A stretch of 64,000 nt of DNA from CAWBCR01 sp963787375 (GTDB taxonomy: Bacteria; Chloroflexota; Anaerolineae; Aggregatilineales; UBA3940): positions 434,001 to 498,000 of the forward strand of contig CAWBCR010000017.1 of NCBI GenBank assembly GCA_963787375.1, given 5' to 3'. A program made the position numbers and the translations under genes. Below are positions 8,186 through 16,457 of this stretch, one piece after another (positions within the stretch are counted from its first letter, which is position 1; the number at the start of each line of letters is the position of its first letter). The notes below the pieces were generated by a model. That model did no database searches. It saw only the letters and a program-made list of their open reading frames with translations, and was not told the DNA's origin.

Positions 8186-10423
8186 ATGACACGACGCTTT
8201 GTCGTATTAGTTTTGATGCTCGCCGGATGGTTGGTAACCGGATGCGGCCTGATTGCAGGCCCGACCACGCCCACATCGCCTCAGTCGCCGAGGAGCACTG
8301 CAGCGCCTGACACCGGTGAGCCGGATGGCGTCGCTCAGGCTTTCTTGTCCGCCTGGCCCCAGGGTGACTATGAAGGCATGTACAGCCTGCTTTCCACCAA
8401 CAGCCAGGCCACGTACGCGCTGGACGATTTCACCACGACCTATCAGAACGCATCCCAGACAATGGGGCTGATCAGCCTCGACGTGACCCCGAATTCCGCG
8501 CTGCCGTCCACCGGCACGACAGCCGAGTTTGCCTTTCATGTCGTCTACCATACCGGCATGCTGGGCGACATCTCACAGGACCTGACGATGCGTCTGGTCC
8601 TGGAAAATAATCGTTGGGGCGTCTTGTGGACTCCGGCGCTGATCTTCCCGCAGCTTGCCAACAACAACACCCTTCAGCTTCAGGTCGAGCAGCCGGCGCG
8701 CGCCAATATCTATGATCGGAATGGCCTGTGGCTGGTATCGTCGAACGCGTCCGCCGTCAAGCTCAACATCATCCCCGGCCAGATCAGCCAGAGCAACGAA
8801 GATGACATGCTCCAGATGCTGAGCGAGATGCTGCGCATGCCTCCCGACGAGATCAAGCAGAACTATGACGCTGCGCCGCCAGACTGGACGGTCGCGCTGG
8901 GCGTGGTCGACCTGGAGACGTTTAACGCGTATCGCGCCAAGTTTGACAGCTATCCCGGCCTCACCGCCGAGGAGCAAACCGGTCGCCGTTACTTCGACGT
9001 GCTGGCTCCGCACGTGATGGGCTACGCGACATACATCCAACCCGACCAGCTAGACACTTACAAAGCGCAGGGCTATACCGGCAGCGAGATTATCGGGCAG
9101 ACCGGTCTGGAGAAGTGGGGTGAGCAGTACCTGGCGGGACGTCCGAGCGCGGTCCTGAATGCCTACACGTCGAGCGGCCAGTTCTTTGGCGTCATTGCGC
9201 AGCGCGCCGCCGTTCCGGCGCAAAGCCTGTACACCACCATCGACCGCAACCTCCAGATCATCGTTCAGGACGCGATTGAAGAGGCATACCGCGAAGGTAA
9301 GAATACCTGGGCCCCGACGGCCGGCGGCGCATCGGTCGTCGTGCTGGATGTCAGCAACGGCGATGTGCTGGCTATGTACAGCTATCCATCCTACGACCCC
9401 AATGTGCTGTACCCGACCAACAACCACCCGCTGGCGACAGGCAACTATTTTGCCGATCTGCTGAACAGTCCGCTCAAGCCGCTGGTCGACCGCGTCACGC
9501 AGGGCACTTACCCACCCGGCTCGATCTTCAAGATCGTGTCGCTGGCGACGGCGCTGCAGAGCGGCCTGTTCACCAAAAACTCGACCTATACCTGCACCGG
9601 CGTGTGGGACGAGCTGGGTACCCAGAGCGAGCGCTATGACTGGAAAGAGGGCGGCCACGGCACGCTGACCCTTCCGCAGGGCCTTATGGCTTCGTGCAAC
9701 CCGTGGTTTTATCACATCGGGCTGGTCACCGGGCAGAAGGACTTCAACCTGCTGCCTGACATCGCCCGCCAGTTTGGCTTTGGCCAGGATGCCGGGCTTG
9801 AGCTGGATGAGCAGCCGGGGCTGATCCCCGATCCCAACTGGCTGATGAGCACGCGCGGCGAGCAGTGGACGCTCAACAACAGCGTCAATATGGCCATCGG
9901 CCAGGGCGACGTGCAGGTGACGCCCCTTCAGGTGGCCAACATGATTGCCACCGTAGCCAACGGCGGCACGGTCTACCAGCCCCAGTTTGTCGACCACATC
10001 GGTCTGATCGGCGAGCCGCCCTCATGGACCGCTCAACCGGTCGTATTGGGCCAGGTTTCCATCTCACCCGAAAACCTGGCGATTATCCGTGAGGCGATGC
10101 GCGGGGTAGCCACCGATCAACAGATCGGCACCGCTGAATGGCGGCTGGGCTCGATGCAGATCGCCGTCGCGGGTAAGACCGGCACCGCGCAGGCCGGGTC
10201 GGGCGGCACGCCGCACGCCTGGTTTGGTGGCTTCGTGCCCTACGATAAGCCGGAGATCGCCATCGTGGTGATGGTCGAGAACGGTGGTGAGGGTTCTGTC
10301 GTAGCCGCACCGATATTCCGCCGCATCGTCGAGAAGTGGTATAACCTGCGCGTGCTGCCCTATCCGCCTGACTGGGGCAACCCCGACACGTTCAGCTACC
10401 CATCGGCTATCCCCGGCGAGTAG
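8186..10423 (+). CDS. Lipoprotein-type penicillin-binding protein with MecA_N-like domain
   Basis: A peptidoglycan transpeptidase (class B PBP) that cross-links cell-wall peptides outside the membrane. I chose the ATG at 8186, nine bases after AGG; the frame is open back to 8156. The N-terminus is a signal peptide with a lipobox (LVTGC), so the enzyme is anchored by lipid rather than by the usual membrane helix. An NTF2/MecA_N-like region (VAQAFLSAWPQGDYEGMYSLL) comes next, then the dimerisation domain and the transpeptidase domain. Counting from 8156, the motifs are Ser456-I-F-Lys459, Ser513-C-Asn515 and Lys674-Thr-Gly. It is monocistronic with its own promoter and terminator. Whether it is a house-keeping PBP2 or a specialised one cannot be decided here. 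Confidence 0.9.
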   Translation: MTRRFVVLVLMLAGWLVTGCGLIAGPTTPTSPQSPRSTAAPDTGEPDGVAQAFLSAWPQGDYEGMYSLLSTNSQATYALDDFTTTYQNASQTMGLISLDVTPNSALPSTGTTAEFAFHVVYHTGMLGDISQDLTMRLVLENNRWGVLWTPALIFPQLANNNTLQLQVEQPARANIYDRNGLWLVSSNASAVKLNIIPGQISQSNEDDMLQMLSEMLRMPPDEIKQNYDAAPPDWTVALGVVDLETFNAYRAKFDSYPGLTAEEQTGRRYFDVLAPHVMGYATYIQPDQLDTYKAQGYTGSEIIGQTGLEKWGEQYLAGRPSAVLNAYTSSGQFFGVIAQRAAVPAQSLYTTIDRNLQIIVQDAIEEAYREGKNTWAPTAGGASVVVLDVSNGDVLAMYSYPSYDPNVLYPTNNHPLATGNYFADLLNSPLKPLVDRVTQGTYPPGSIFKIVSLATALQSGLFTKNSTYTCTGVWDELGTQSERYDWKEGGHGTLTLPQGLMASCNPWFYHIGLVTGQKDFNLLPDIARQFGFGQDAGLELDEQPGLIPDPNWLMSTRGEQWTLNNSVNMAIGQGDVQVTPLQVANMIATVANGGTVYQPQFVDHIGLIGEPPSWTAQPVVLGQVSISPENLAIIREAMRGVATDQQIGTAEWRLGSMQIAVAGKTGTAQAGSGGTPHAWFGGFVPYDKPEIAIVVMVENGGEGSVVAAPIFRRIVEKWYNLRVLPYPPDWGNPDTFSYPSAIPGE

Positions 10424-10444
10424 TCTCGCAGACCCACGATACGT

Positions 10445-10476
10445 AAAAGCCCCCGGCAATCTGTCCGGGGGCTTTT
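10445..10476. terminator. Bidirectional rho-independent terminator
   Basis: AAAAGCCCCCGG, an 8-base loop, then CCGGGGGCTTTT. Symmetrical A and T runs flank the stem, and it lies between the convergent PBP and chelatase genes. Confidence 0.88.
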
Positions 10477-10497
10477 CGATGCGCCGCAGAATAGCAG

Positions 10498-11463
10498 CTA
10501 AGCGGTGATCATCTCTTCACGGACGGTGTGGTAAAGCAGGTCGGCGCGCAGCTCGCTGAGCGTGTAGCACGGCCCGCCCAGCCGTTCGGCCAGCCGCTGG
10601 GCCAGCCCCTGGTCGAAGCTGGCATGTTCCATGTTGATCACAATCGCCTTGATGTGTTCTTCGTGAATCTGGTCGGCGATGCGATGCGCCTCCTCCTGCG
10701 GGGGCAGGTTGCCCATCGCCACGTTGCCCGCGCCGTCGGTCAGCACGATCATCATCGGCATCACGTCGGAATGCGATATTTTGTCCTGCTTGACGACCTC
10801 ATAGGCCAGCGCCAGCCCCGCCGACAGCGGCGTCTTCCCGCCAACCGGGATGTCGGCCAGCGCCCTTTGCGCCAGTTGCACCGAGTTGGTCGGCTGCAGC
10901 ACGACCCGCGCCTGGTTCTTCTGGAACACCACCAGCCCGACGCGGTCGCGGCGCTGGTAGGCGTCGGTCAGCAGTGAGAGGATCGCGCCTTTGGTGGCCG
11001 TCATGCGCTCCGAGACGGCCATACTCCACGAGGCGTCGACCACAAACAGCACGAGGTTGGCCTGCCGCTTGACGCGCACCTTGCGCTGCAAATCTCCTTT
11101 GCGCACAGCGAAGGCCATGCTGCCGTGTTCGCGCTGGCGCTGGTAAGGCGCGGCGGCGCGCAGCGTGGCGTCAAAAGCGATATCGTCCGTCTTGCCGTTG
11201 GCGGGCCTGGCCTGGATGTAACGTCCGCGCTTGCGGTCGGTGCGGGTGCGGCTGCGCCGTCCGCTCTGGCGGCGTGTCAGCTTGTCGAGCGGGGAGTCGA
11301 GCCGGCGCACGACCTTGAATTCGCCTTTTGGCTCGACCTTCTGCCCGCCGTCCCACCAGTGTGCCGGCTGGTTCTCAAAGACGTTCTGGCGGGCGGGCTC
11401 GGTCTGCCCGACCTCGGGGTTTTCTTCGTCGATTTCCGCGTCGTCGTCTAACGAGCTATCCGG
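10498..11463 (-). CDS. VWA-domain chelatase moiety (ChlD-like), in the -1 frame relative to ChlI
   Basis: This frame encodes the C-terminal part of a ChlD/BchD or cobaltochelatase-type subunit. It has an acidic linker (SLDDDAEIDEENPE), a basic arginine-rich stretch (about 11225-11290) and a von Willebrand A domain with a MIDAS motif (FVVDASWSM, with TDGAGN downstream). It has no plausible start of its own: the only early starts are a GTG at 11310 that lacks a ribosome-binding site and would delete the conserved linker. The frame is open across the ChlI stop and joins the ChlI frame exactly at the A-AAA-AAC heptamer. It is therefore best read as the second half of one protein of about 687 residues, as in fused I-D chelatase subunits. 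Confidence 0.85.
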   Translation of the reverse strand, partial: PDSSLDDDAEIDEENPEVGQTEPARQNVFENQPAHWWDGGQKVEPKGEFKVVRRLDSPLDKLTRRQSGRRSRTRTDRKRGRYIQARPANGKTDDIAFDATLRAAAPYQRQREHGSMAFAVRKGDLQRKVRVKRQANLVLFVVDASWSMAVSERMTATKGAILSLLTDAYQRRDRVGLVVFQKNQARVVLQPTNSVQLAQRALADIPVGGKTPLSAGLALAYEVVKQDKISHSDVMPMMIVLTDGAGNVAMGNLPPQEEAHRIADQIHEEHIKAIVINMEHASFDQGLAQRLAERLGGPCYTLSELRADLLYHTVREEMITA

Positions 11464-12560
11464 TTTTTTTTTACCTGCTGGCCCGCTTCTTCCGGGGCCT
11501 CGTCGCCACTTTCGACGGACTCGGCTTCGCTGCGAGCCTCGTCCAGCCGCTCGCCCAATTGGTCGATGCTGACCGTCGATTCCTGGAATGGCCCCCGCTT
11601 GAAGCGGTGTGGCAGCGCCAGTTCCGCAGCCAGCAGGATGTCGCGCTCGGTGATAGCCGTGCGGCCTTCCAGCGCGGCATGTGCACGCGCAGCCTTGAGA
11701 ATCACCAGGTCGGCACGGTGGCCGTCGATCTGGAAGCTGGAGGTCAGGCTGGCGATGGTCGCCAGGTCATAGCGCGTATAGGCGACTTGTTCCACGTTCT
11801 GCCGGGCGCGCTCGATATCCTGCGTGAGCTTCTTTTCCTGTGGCAGCCACTCTTTGCGGAAGCCAAGCGAGTCCTGCTCGAATGCGATGTGTCGTTCGAG
11901 GATCGCCATACGTGATTCAGTGTCAGGCAGCCCGCGCACGTCGACGCATAACGCAAACCGGTCGAGAAGCTGCGGACGCAGGTCACCCTCTTCGGGGTTC
12001 ATCGTGCCGATCAGGATGAAGCGCGCCGGGTGGCTGAAGCTGATCCCCTCACGCTCCACGACGTTCACGCCCATCGCCGCCGAGTCAAGCAGCAGGTCGA
12101 CGACGTGATCGTCGAGCAGGTTCACCTCGTCGACGTACAGGATGCCCCGGTTAGCAGAGGCCAGCACACCCGCGTCAAACTTGCGCTCGCCGAACTGGAT
12201 GGCTTTCTCGATGTCGAGCGTGCCGACAACTCGGTCTTCCGTCGCGCTGACAGGCAGATCGACAAAGCGGATAGGGCGCTGTGTGACGGGCAGCGTCTCG
12301 CCACTGGCGGCGCGCTCGTGGCATTCATCGCACCATGTCTCAGGATGATTTGGATCGCAGCCGAAGCGGCAGTCGGCCACCACGTCGATCTCAGGCAGCA
12401 GCGCGGCGAGCGCGCGCGCGGCCGTGCTCTTGGCGGTGCCGCGCTCGCCCCGGATCAGCACGCCGCCGATCTGTGGGTAAATCGCATTCAGAGTCAGGGC
12501 CCGCTTCATGCGACCCTGCCCGACAATAGCGGTGAATGGGAAAATGACGGCAGAAGACAT
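11448..12560 (-). CDS. ChlI/BchI-like AAA+ chelatase ATPase
   Basis: An AAA+ ATPase of the magnesium/cobalt chelatase family that drives metal insertion into a tetrapyrrole together with a VWA subunit and a large catalytic subunit. Walker A is GERGTAKST (about residues 38-46), Walker B is GILYVDEVNLL, and the sensor/arginine-finger region RPQLLDRFALCVDV is present. A Cys-rich insert (CRFGCDPNHPETWCDECH) is conserved in this subfamily. The ATG at 12560 follows AGGAAACGAG. In the zero frame it ends after 370 residues, seven codons beyond a run of nine A. A -1 slip there continues into the VWA domain. No CobN/ChlH large subunit gene lies in the window, so the metal is not settled. Confidence 0.9.
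   Translation of the reverse strand: MSSAVIFPFTAIVGQGRMKRALTLNAIYPQIGGVLIRGERGTAKSTAARALAALLPEIDVVADCRFGCDPNHPETWCDECHERAASGETLPVTQRPIRFVDLPVSATEDRVVGTLDIEKAIQFGERKFDAGVLASANRGILYVDEVNLLDDHVVDLLLDSAAMGVNVVEREGISFSHPARFILIGTMNPEEGDLRPQLLDRFALCVDVRGLPDTESRMAILERHIAFEQDSLGFRKEWLPQEKKLTQDIERARQNVEQVAYTRYDLATIASLTSSFQIDGHRADLVILKAARAHAALEGRTAITERDILLAAELALPHRFKRGPFQESTVSIDQLGERLDEARSEAESVESGDEAPEEAGQQVKKNRIAR
11463..11469 (-). promoter_or_regulatory. A-AAA-AAC slippery heptamer, candidate -1 programmed frameshift site
   Basis: On the coding strand the ChlI reading frame passes GTA-AAA-AAA-AAC-CGG. The last seven bases of the A run plus C form X-XXY-YYZ in the correct phase. A -1 slip gives CCG-GAT-AGC and enters the open VWA frame; without it, translation stops four codons after the heptamer. 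The run is nine A, which could also allow transcriptional slippage. No strong stimulatory hairpin is seen in the usual 5-9 base spacing; a CCCG/CGGG hairpin lies about 40 bases downstream. Confidence 0.6.
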
Positions 12561-12632
12561 GCAGGTCTCGTTTCCTGAAATAGCGTTGGCTCGATCGCGG
12601 GTGGATCAGGCCATCCGGCTTATTGCGCTGGG

Positions 12633-12662
12633 ATTATACCGCAGCGGCGGAAGCCGTCACAA
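12633..12662 (-). promoter_or_regulatory. Candidate promoter of the chelatase gene
   Basis: On the minus strand: TTGTGA (12657-12662), an 18-base spacer and TATAAT (12633-12638), about 73 bases before the ChlI start codon. It sits between that start and the terminator of the upstream aminotransferase gene. Confidence 0.6.
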
Positions 12663-12675
12663 GCCGCCCCAAACC

Positions 12676-12707
12676 CGAAAGCCCCCGCTTCAGGCCGGGG
12701 GCTTTCG
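12676..12707. terminator. Rho-independent terminator after the aminotransferase gene
   Basis: A perfect 12-base stem (CGAAAGCCCCCG / CGGGGGCTTTCG) with an 8-base loop. It separates the minus-strand aminotransferase gene from the minus-strand chelatase gene, making them independent units. Confidence 0.8.
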
Positions 12708-12728
12708 TTGAGATGCCAATCAAGAATA

Positions 12729-13977
12729 TCAGGCAGGTTGGCGGGCTGCGATCTCGTCTCTGATGACGTTCGCGAGCCGCGTGATGCCTTCTGTGATTTG
12801 CTCTGGGGTGGCGTTGGAGAAATTCATGCGCATGGTGTTTTCCCCGCCGCCGCAGGGATAGAAGGGTCTGCCGGGAACAAATGCAACTTTCTGCTTGACG
12901 GCCTTTTCCAGCAGCGCGGTGGTGTCGATGCTTTCGGGCACGCGCACCCACAGGAACAGCCCACCCTTGGGGCGGATCCAGGTGACGCCCGGTGGCATCA
13001 TCTCTTCGAGCAGCGAGAGCATCAGATCGCGGCGTTCGTGGTACAAATCGCGAAGTTCTTGGATGTGTTTGTCGAGGAAGCCGCCGCGCGCTGTCTCGTA
13101 AGCCACCAATCTGCGCAAACGTGCCGGTGTGCAGATCGCTGCCCTGCTTGGCTTGCACCAGCCGTGCGACGACCTCTTCCGGCCCCACCACCCAGGCCAC
13201 GCGAAAGCCTGGGCACAGCGTCTTGGAGAAGGTGCTCAGGTATAGCACGTTGCCGGTGATGAAGCCATCATAGCTGTCGAGGACGGGCCGGTTGAGCACA
13301 TCGATGGCAACCAGCGATTTCTCGTGGCTGCCTTCGTAGCGAAGCTGTCCGTAGGGGTCGTCCTCGACGATCGGGACGTTATACTTCTCGGAGAGCCGGA
13401 CGAGTTCCTGCCGCCGCTCGGCGCTCATGGTGACGCCGGAAGGATTCTGGAAATTGGGCAGGGCGTAGATGAATTTGGCCTGGTTGTTCTTGAGCACATC
13501 TTCGAGGATGTCGGTGCGCATGCCGTCGTCGTCAATGGGGACCGGGAGATAGTCGGCCTGGTAGGCGTTCCACGCCTGAAGCGCGCCCAGGTAAGTCGGT
13601 TCTTCGACGATGATCTTGTCGCCGGGGTCGATCATGATCTTGCCGATCAGGTCAAGCGCCTGCTGGGAACCGGCGGTGATCAGCACGTTTTTGATGGTGC
13701 ACGTGATGCCATAGCGGCGCATATGGCGGACGATCATTTCGCGCAGCGGCGGGTAGCCCTCCGTCACACCGTACTGGAGCGCCTGTTCGCCGTGCTGTTC
13801 AAGCACGCGGGCGGTGGCTTCCAACACCTCCTGCCGGGGAAACGACTCAGGCGCAGGCAGCCCGCCTGCAAACGAGATAATGCTCGGTTCTTCAGTCAGT
13901 TTGAGCAATTCGCGGATAGCCGAACTTCGCATGTTCTGCGTACGACATGCGTAGCGCTCGGTCCACTTAGTGGTCAT
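12729..13977 (-). pseudogene. PLP-dependent class I aminotransferase (2-aminoadipate/MocR-like type), one frameshift
   Basis: A fold-type I aminotransferase, closest in pattern to 2-aminoadipate or branched/aromatic amino-acid aminotransferases. The ATG at 13977 follows GGGAG. Conserved blocks are SFAGGLPAPESFP, TAGSQQALDLIGK, EEPTYLGALQ, LPNFQNPSG and the PLP-lysine segment STFSKTLCPGFRVAWV. The frame breaks near 13108-13113, where GTFAQ in one frame should continue into LVAYETARGGFLDKHI in another. Removing one A restores a protein of about 415 residues ending at 12729. Everything else is conserved, so a sequence error or a very recent mutation is likely. It has its own terminator. Confidence 0.8.
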
Positions 13978-14080
13978 TCATGTGCTCCCTATGCTGTGAT
14001 AAGGTAATTGGCCATCTCATCTCAAGCATGTCTCGAAGCACGTAAATGCCACAGTAACCTTTGCAATAGATCGCGGGTGA

Positions 14081-14110
14081 TTTACATCCACATCGACTGG
14101 TGCATAGAAT
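14081..14110 (+). promoter_or_regulatory. Candidate promoter of the DUF6062-like gene
   Basis: TTTACA (14081-14086; 5 of 6 to consensus), an 18-base spacer and TAGAAT (14105-14110), 62 bases before the ATG. Confidence 0.6.
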
Positions 14111-14172
14111 AGGGCTGCTGTAAGCGTCGGCTGTGTCGGTGATGCGCCCGTGGCACGAGAGGTAGGTTCCGT

Positions 14173-14883
14173 ATGCCCCCGTCCGGATATTTCGATCTCG
14201 TCGAAGCCTTTGCCGCACCCGGCTGCGCGGTTTGCGCTTTGCTGGAGCGTGACGTCAGCCACTTTCTTAACTCGTTGCTGTACGAGCGTGTCACCCGCCC
14301 CGAAACGCACCGTGCGTTTCGGGATGCGCGCGGCCTGTGCGCGGAACATGCCTGGCAGCTTACCACCTTCAAGGGCAGCGCGTTGAGTGTCGCCATTCTG
14401 TACCGGGCCGCGCTCGAAGAAGTGCTTCACATTCTGGGCGACAGCCCTGACGGTGGCGACAGGCCCGGCCTGGCCCGCCTGCTGACCGGCAGTGCCGGGG
14501 CGCAGGTGGCCGATCAGCTTGAGCCGGCAGCAGACTGCCCGGCGTGCCACCTGCTGCTCGAATCCGAAGCGTACTACGTGCAGGTGTTAGGCCACCACGT
14601 GTCCGACGATCAGATGGCGGAGGCGTACCGGCGGTCGGAAGGACTGTGCCTGCCCCATGTGCGCCAGGTGCTGCGACAGGCCGGCAGCGTCCAGCGGCAG
14701 GTTGTGTTGAGCGTCCAGCAGGCTATCTGGCAGGCTGTCCGCGACGAACTGAAGACCTTTATAGACAAGTACGACTACCGCCGTTCCGAAGAGCCCATCG
14801 GCATGGAGCGCGATAGCTGGCTGCGGGCTGTCCGGCTGATGGGCGGCAGGCGGGGCATCTTCAGCTTGAGGCGCGGCAAATGA
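14173..14883 (+). CDS. DUF6062-like protein with paired Cys/His motifs
   Basis: A soluble protein of 236 residues with no signal peptide or membrane helix. It has an internal two-fold pattern: CAVCALLE ... GLCAEHAWQL in the N-terminal half and CPACHLLLE ... GLCLPHVRQVL in the C-terminal half. Each half thus has a CxxC pair and a Cys-x-x-His pair, which could bind a metal such as zinc. I believe this matches the uncharacterised family DUF6062, common in Chloroflexota, but I could not search. The start at 14173 follows GAGAGGTAGG. It is transcribed alone. The role is unknown. Confidence 0.75.
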   Translation: MPPSGYFDLVEAFAAPGCAVCALLERDVSHFLNSLLYERVTRPETHRAFRDARGLCAEHAWQLTTFKGSALSVAILYRAALEEVLHILGDSPDGGDRPGLARLLTGSAGAQVADQLEPAADCPACHLLLESEAYYVQVLGHHVSDDQMAEAYRRSEGLCLPHVRQVLRQAGSVQRQVVLSVQQAIWQAVRDELKTFIDKYDYRRSEEPIGMERDSWLRAVRLMGGRRGIFSLRRGK

Positions 14884-14910
14884 AAAGCCGCGCCGGATTT
14901 CCGGCGCGGC
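14883..14910 (-). terminator. Terminator of the beta-glucosidase gene
   Basis: A perfect 10-base stem (GCCGCGCCGG / CCGGCGCGGC) with a 4-base loop. On the minus strand it is followed by TTTT, 28 bases beyond the beta-glucosidase stop codon. It touches the stop codon of the convergent DUF6062-like gene. Confidence 0.8.
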
Positions 14911-14937
14911 CCGAGAGAGCGCAGTTGGTCGGGGGCG

Positions 14938-16275
14938 TTACGCGCCAAACAGCTTGACGGCGAGCTCTGGCGTGTACTGCTCGGCTGTTTCCCGCAGCAG
15001 GCCGCCCGCGCGGCAGATTTCAGTGTACAGCCTGCCGCTTTCTCGGATGTGGCGCTCCTGCGTCTTGAAGTCGACCCCGATCAATCCGAAGCGGAAGCGA
15101 GGGTCGTATCCCTCCGTCCACTCGAAGTTGTCGACGAGGCTCCAGAAGTAGTAGCCCATGACCGGCATCTCGCGGCGAATCGCCTGCCACAACTGGTGTA
15201 GATGGGTTACAATGAAATCAGGACGATTCTCATCCTGCTCGTCGGGGATACCGTTCTCGGTGATGAACATCGGCAGGCGGTAGCGACGCCACAGCATGCG
15301 CAGCGTGTCGAACAGTCCCTGCGCGTAAATCTCGCCCCACTCGCCGGGACCTTTCTGCATGCCCGGTCTGGTACGCGAGCGAAGCCAATCAGGGCCGGGC
15401 TGCAGCAGTTTGAGCTGTACCCGGTAGCGCTGATAGTAGTTGACGCCCAGCCAGTCAAGCGTGTTGGCGGCTTCGGGCATCAGCAGCGAACGCTGGCCCG
15501 GCACCCGCATGATGCCCTCTGTGACCATGCCCAGCGTCAGGTGGTTGAACATCTGCTCAAGAAAGCCAGTCGCCAGCCGATCGTTGATCAGCCACGGACG
15601 CCAGGGCTGCCACACCATCATGTGCTTGGCAAAGCCCACCCGTGCGGCAGGCTGAAGCTCGTGGATGGTGTGGTAAGCGGCGGCATGGGCGCGCACCACG
15701 TTGACGGCGGCCTTGATCGACGCGTTGAAGTCCCGTTTGCCGGGTGGCCAGCGCCCCAACTGGTAGGCTTGAGCGATCATGACGGCGGGCTCGTTGATGG
15801 TGCACCACAGCGTCGTCAGGTCGCCCATCGCGGCAAGGACCCTGCGTACGTAGCGCTCAAACCAGACGATGACCTGCGGATTCTCCCACCCACCCTGCTC
15901 GGCCATCCACAGCGGATTGGTGAAGTGGTGCAGCGTGACCATCGGCTCGATTCCGCGCTGGCGCAAGCCGAGCAGCATGTCGCGATAGCGGGCCAGCGCA
16001 TACTCATCGAAGACGCCGGGCCTGGGCTCGATGCGGCTCCACTCCACCGACAACCGATGCGCGGTCTGGTTCATCTCAGCCATCCGGTCGAAGTCTTCTT
16101 CGGCTCGGTTCCACCAGTCACACGCCCGCCCGGCGGTCTGGTTCTCGAAGACGTAGCCGCCGGCCTGTTCGGCAGCCCACCAGTCGTTGTTTGTCAGGTT
16201 GCCTTCAACTTGATAGGCGGAAGTGGCGGTTCCCCAGCGGAAATCTGTAGGAAATAGTAGTGAAGAGTGGCTCAT
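14938..16275 (-). CDS. Glycoside hydrolase family 1 beta-glucosidase
   Basis: A retaining beta-glycosidase of 445 residues that hydrolyses beta-glucosides and related disaccharides in the cytoplasm; no signal peptide is seen. The N-terminal signature is FRWGTATSAYQVEG. The acid/base Glu162 lies in TINEP and the nucleophile Glu340 in ITENG. The aglycone/substrate residues HRLSVEWSRIEP, WSLVDNFEW and the C-terminal GLIGVDF are all present. The length is normal for the family. It is monocistronic, with a terminator at its 3' end, and diverges from a glycosyltransferase gene. The exact sugar specificity cannot be told from sequence. Confidence 0.95.
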   Translation of the reverse strand: MSHSSLLFPTDFRWGTATSAYQVEGNLTNNDWWAAEQAGGYVFENQTAGRACDWWNRAEEDFDRMAEMNQTAHRLSVEWSRIEPRPGVFDEYALARYRDMLLGLRQRGIEPMVTLHHFTNPLWMAEQGGWENPQVIVWFERYVRRVLAAMGDLTTLWCTINEPAVMIAQAYQLGRWPPGKRDFNASIKAAVNVVRAHAAAYHTIHELQPAARVGFAKHMMVWQPWRPWLINDRLATGFLEQMFNHLTLGMVTEGIMRVPGQRSLLMPEAANTLDWLGVNYYQRYRVQLKLLQPGPDWLRSRTRPGMQKGPGEWGEIYAQGLFDTLRMLWRRYRLPMFITENGIPDEQDENRPDFIVTHLHQLWQAIRREMPVMGYYFWSLVDNFEWTEGYDPRFRFGLIGVDFKTQERHIRESGRLYTEICRAGGLLRETAEQYTPELAVKLFGA

Positions 16276-16457
16276 GCGGGTATCCTGATGAAGATAGAAC
16301 CTCGGCTTGGCGTGCTAACTGGCGTCTTTTACCATTACCATAAACGTGCAGGGTTATCTCCCGGCGCTGAACTCTGCCCTTTAATTGTCTCAAGATGCTT
16401 CATCAAGATCAAGTGATTGTCAACAAGTGTAATCAATTCGCAACGCAGGGGGCAACT

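Noticed and set aside
10498..11310. Independent ChlD gene starting at the GTG at 11310
   Set aside because: No ribosome-binding site, and this start would remove the conserved acidic linker that is open back to the slippery site.
15202..16257. 351-residue open frame opposite the beta-glucosidase
   Set aside because: The GH1 gene has all catalytic motifs; this frame has none and is explained by codon bias.
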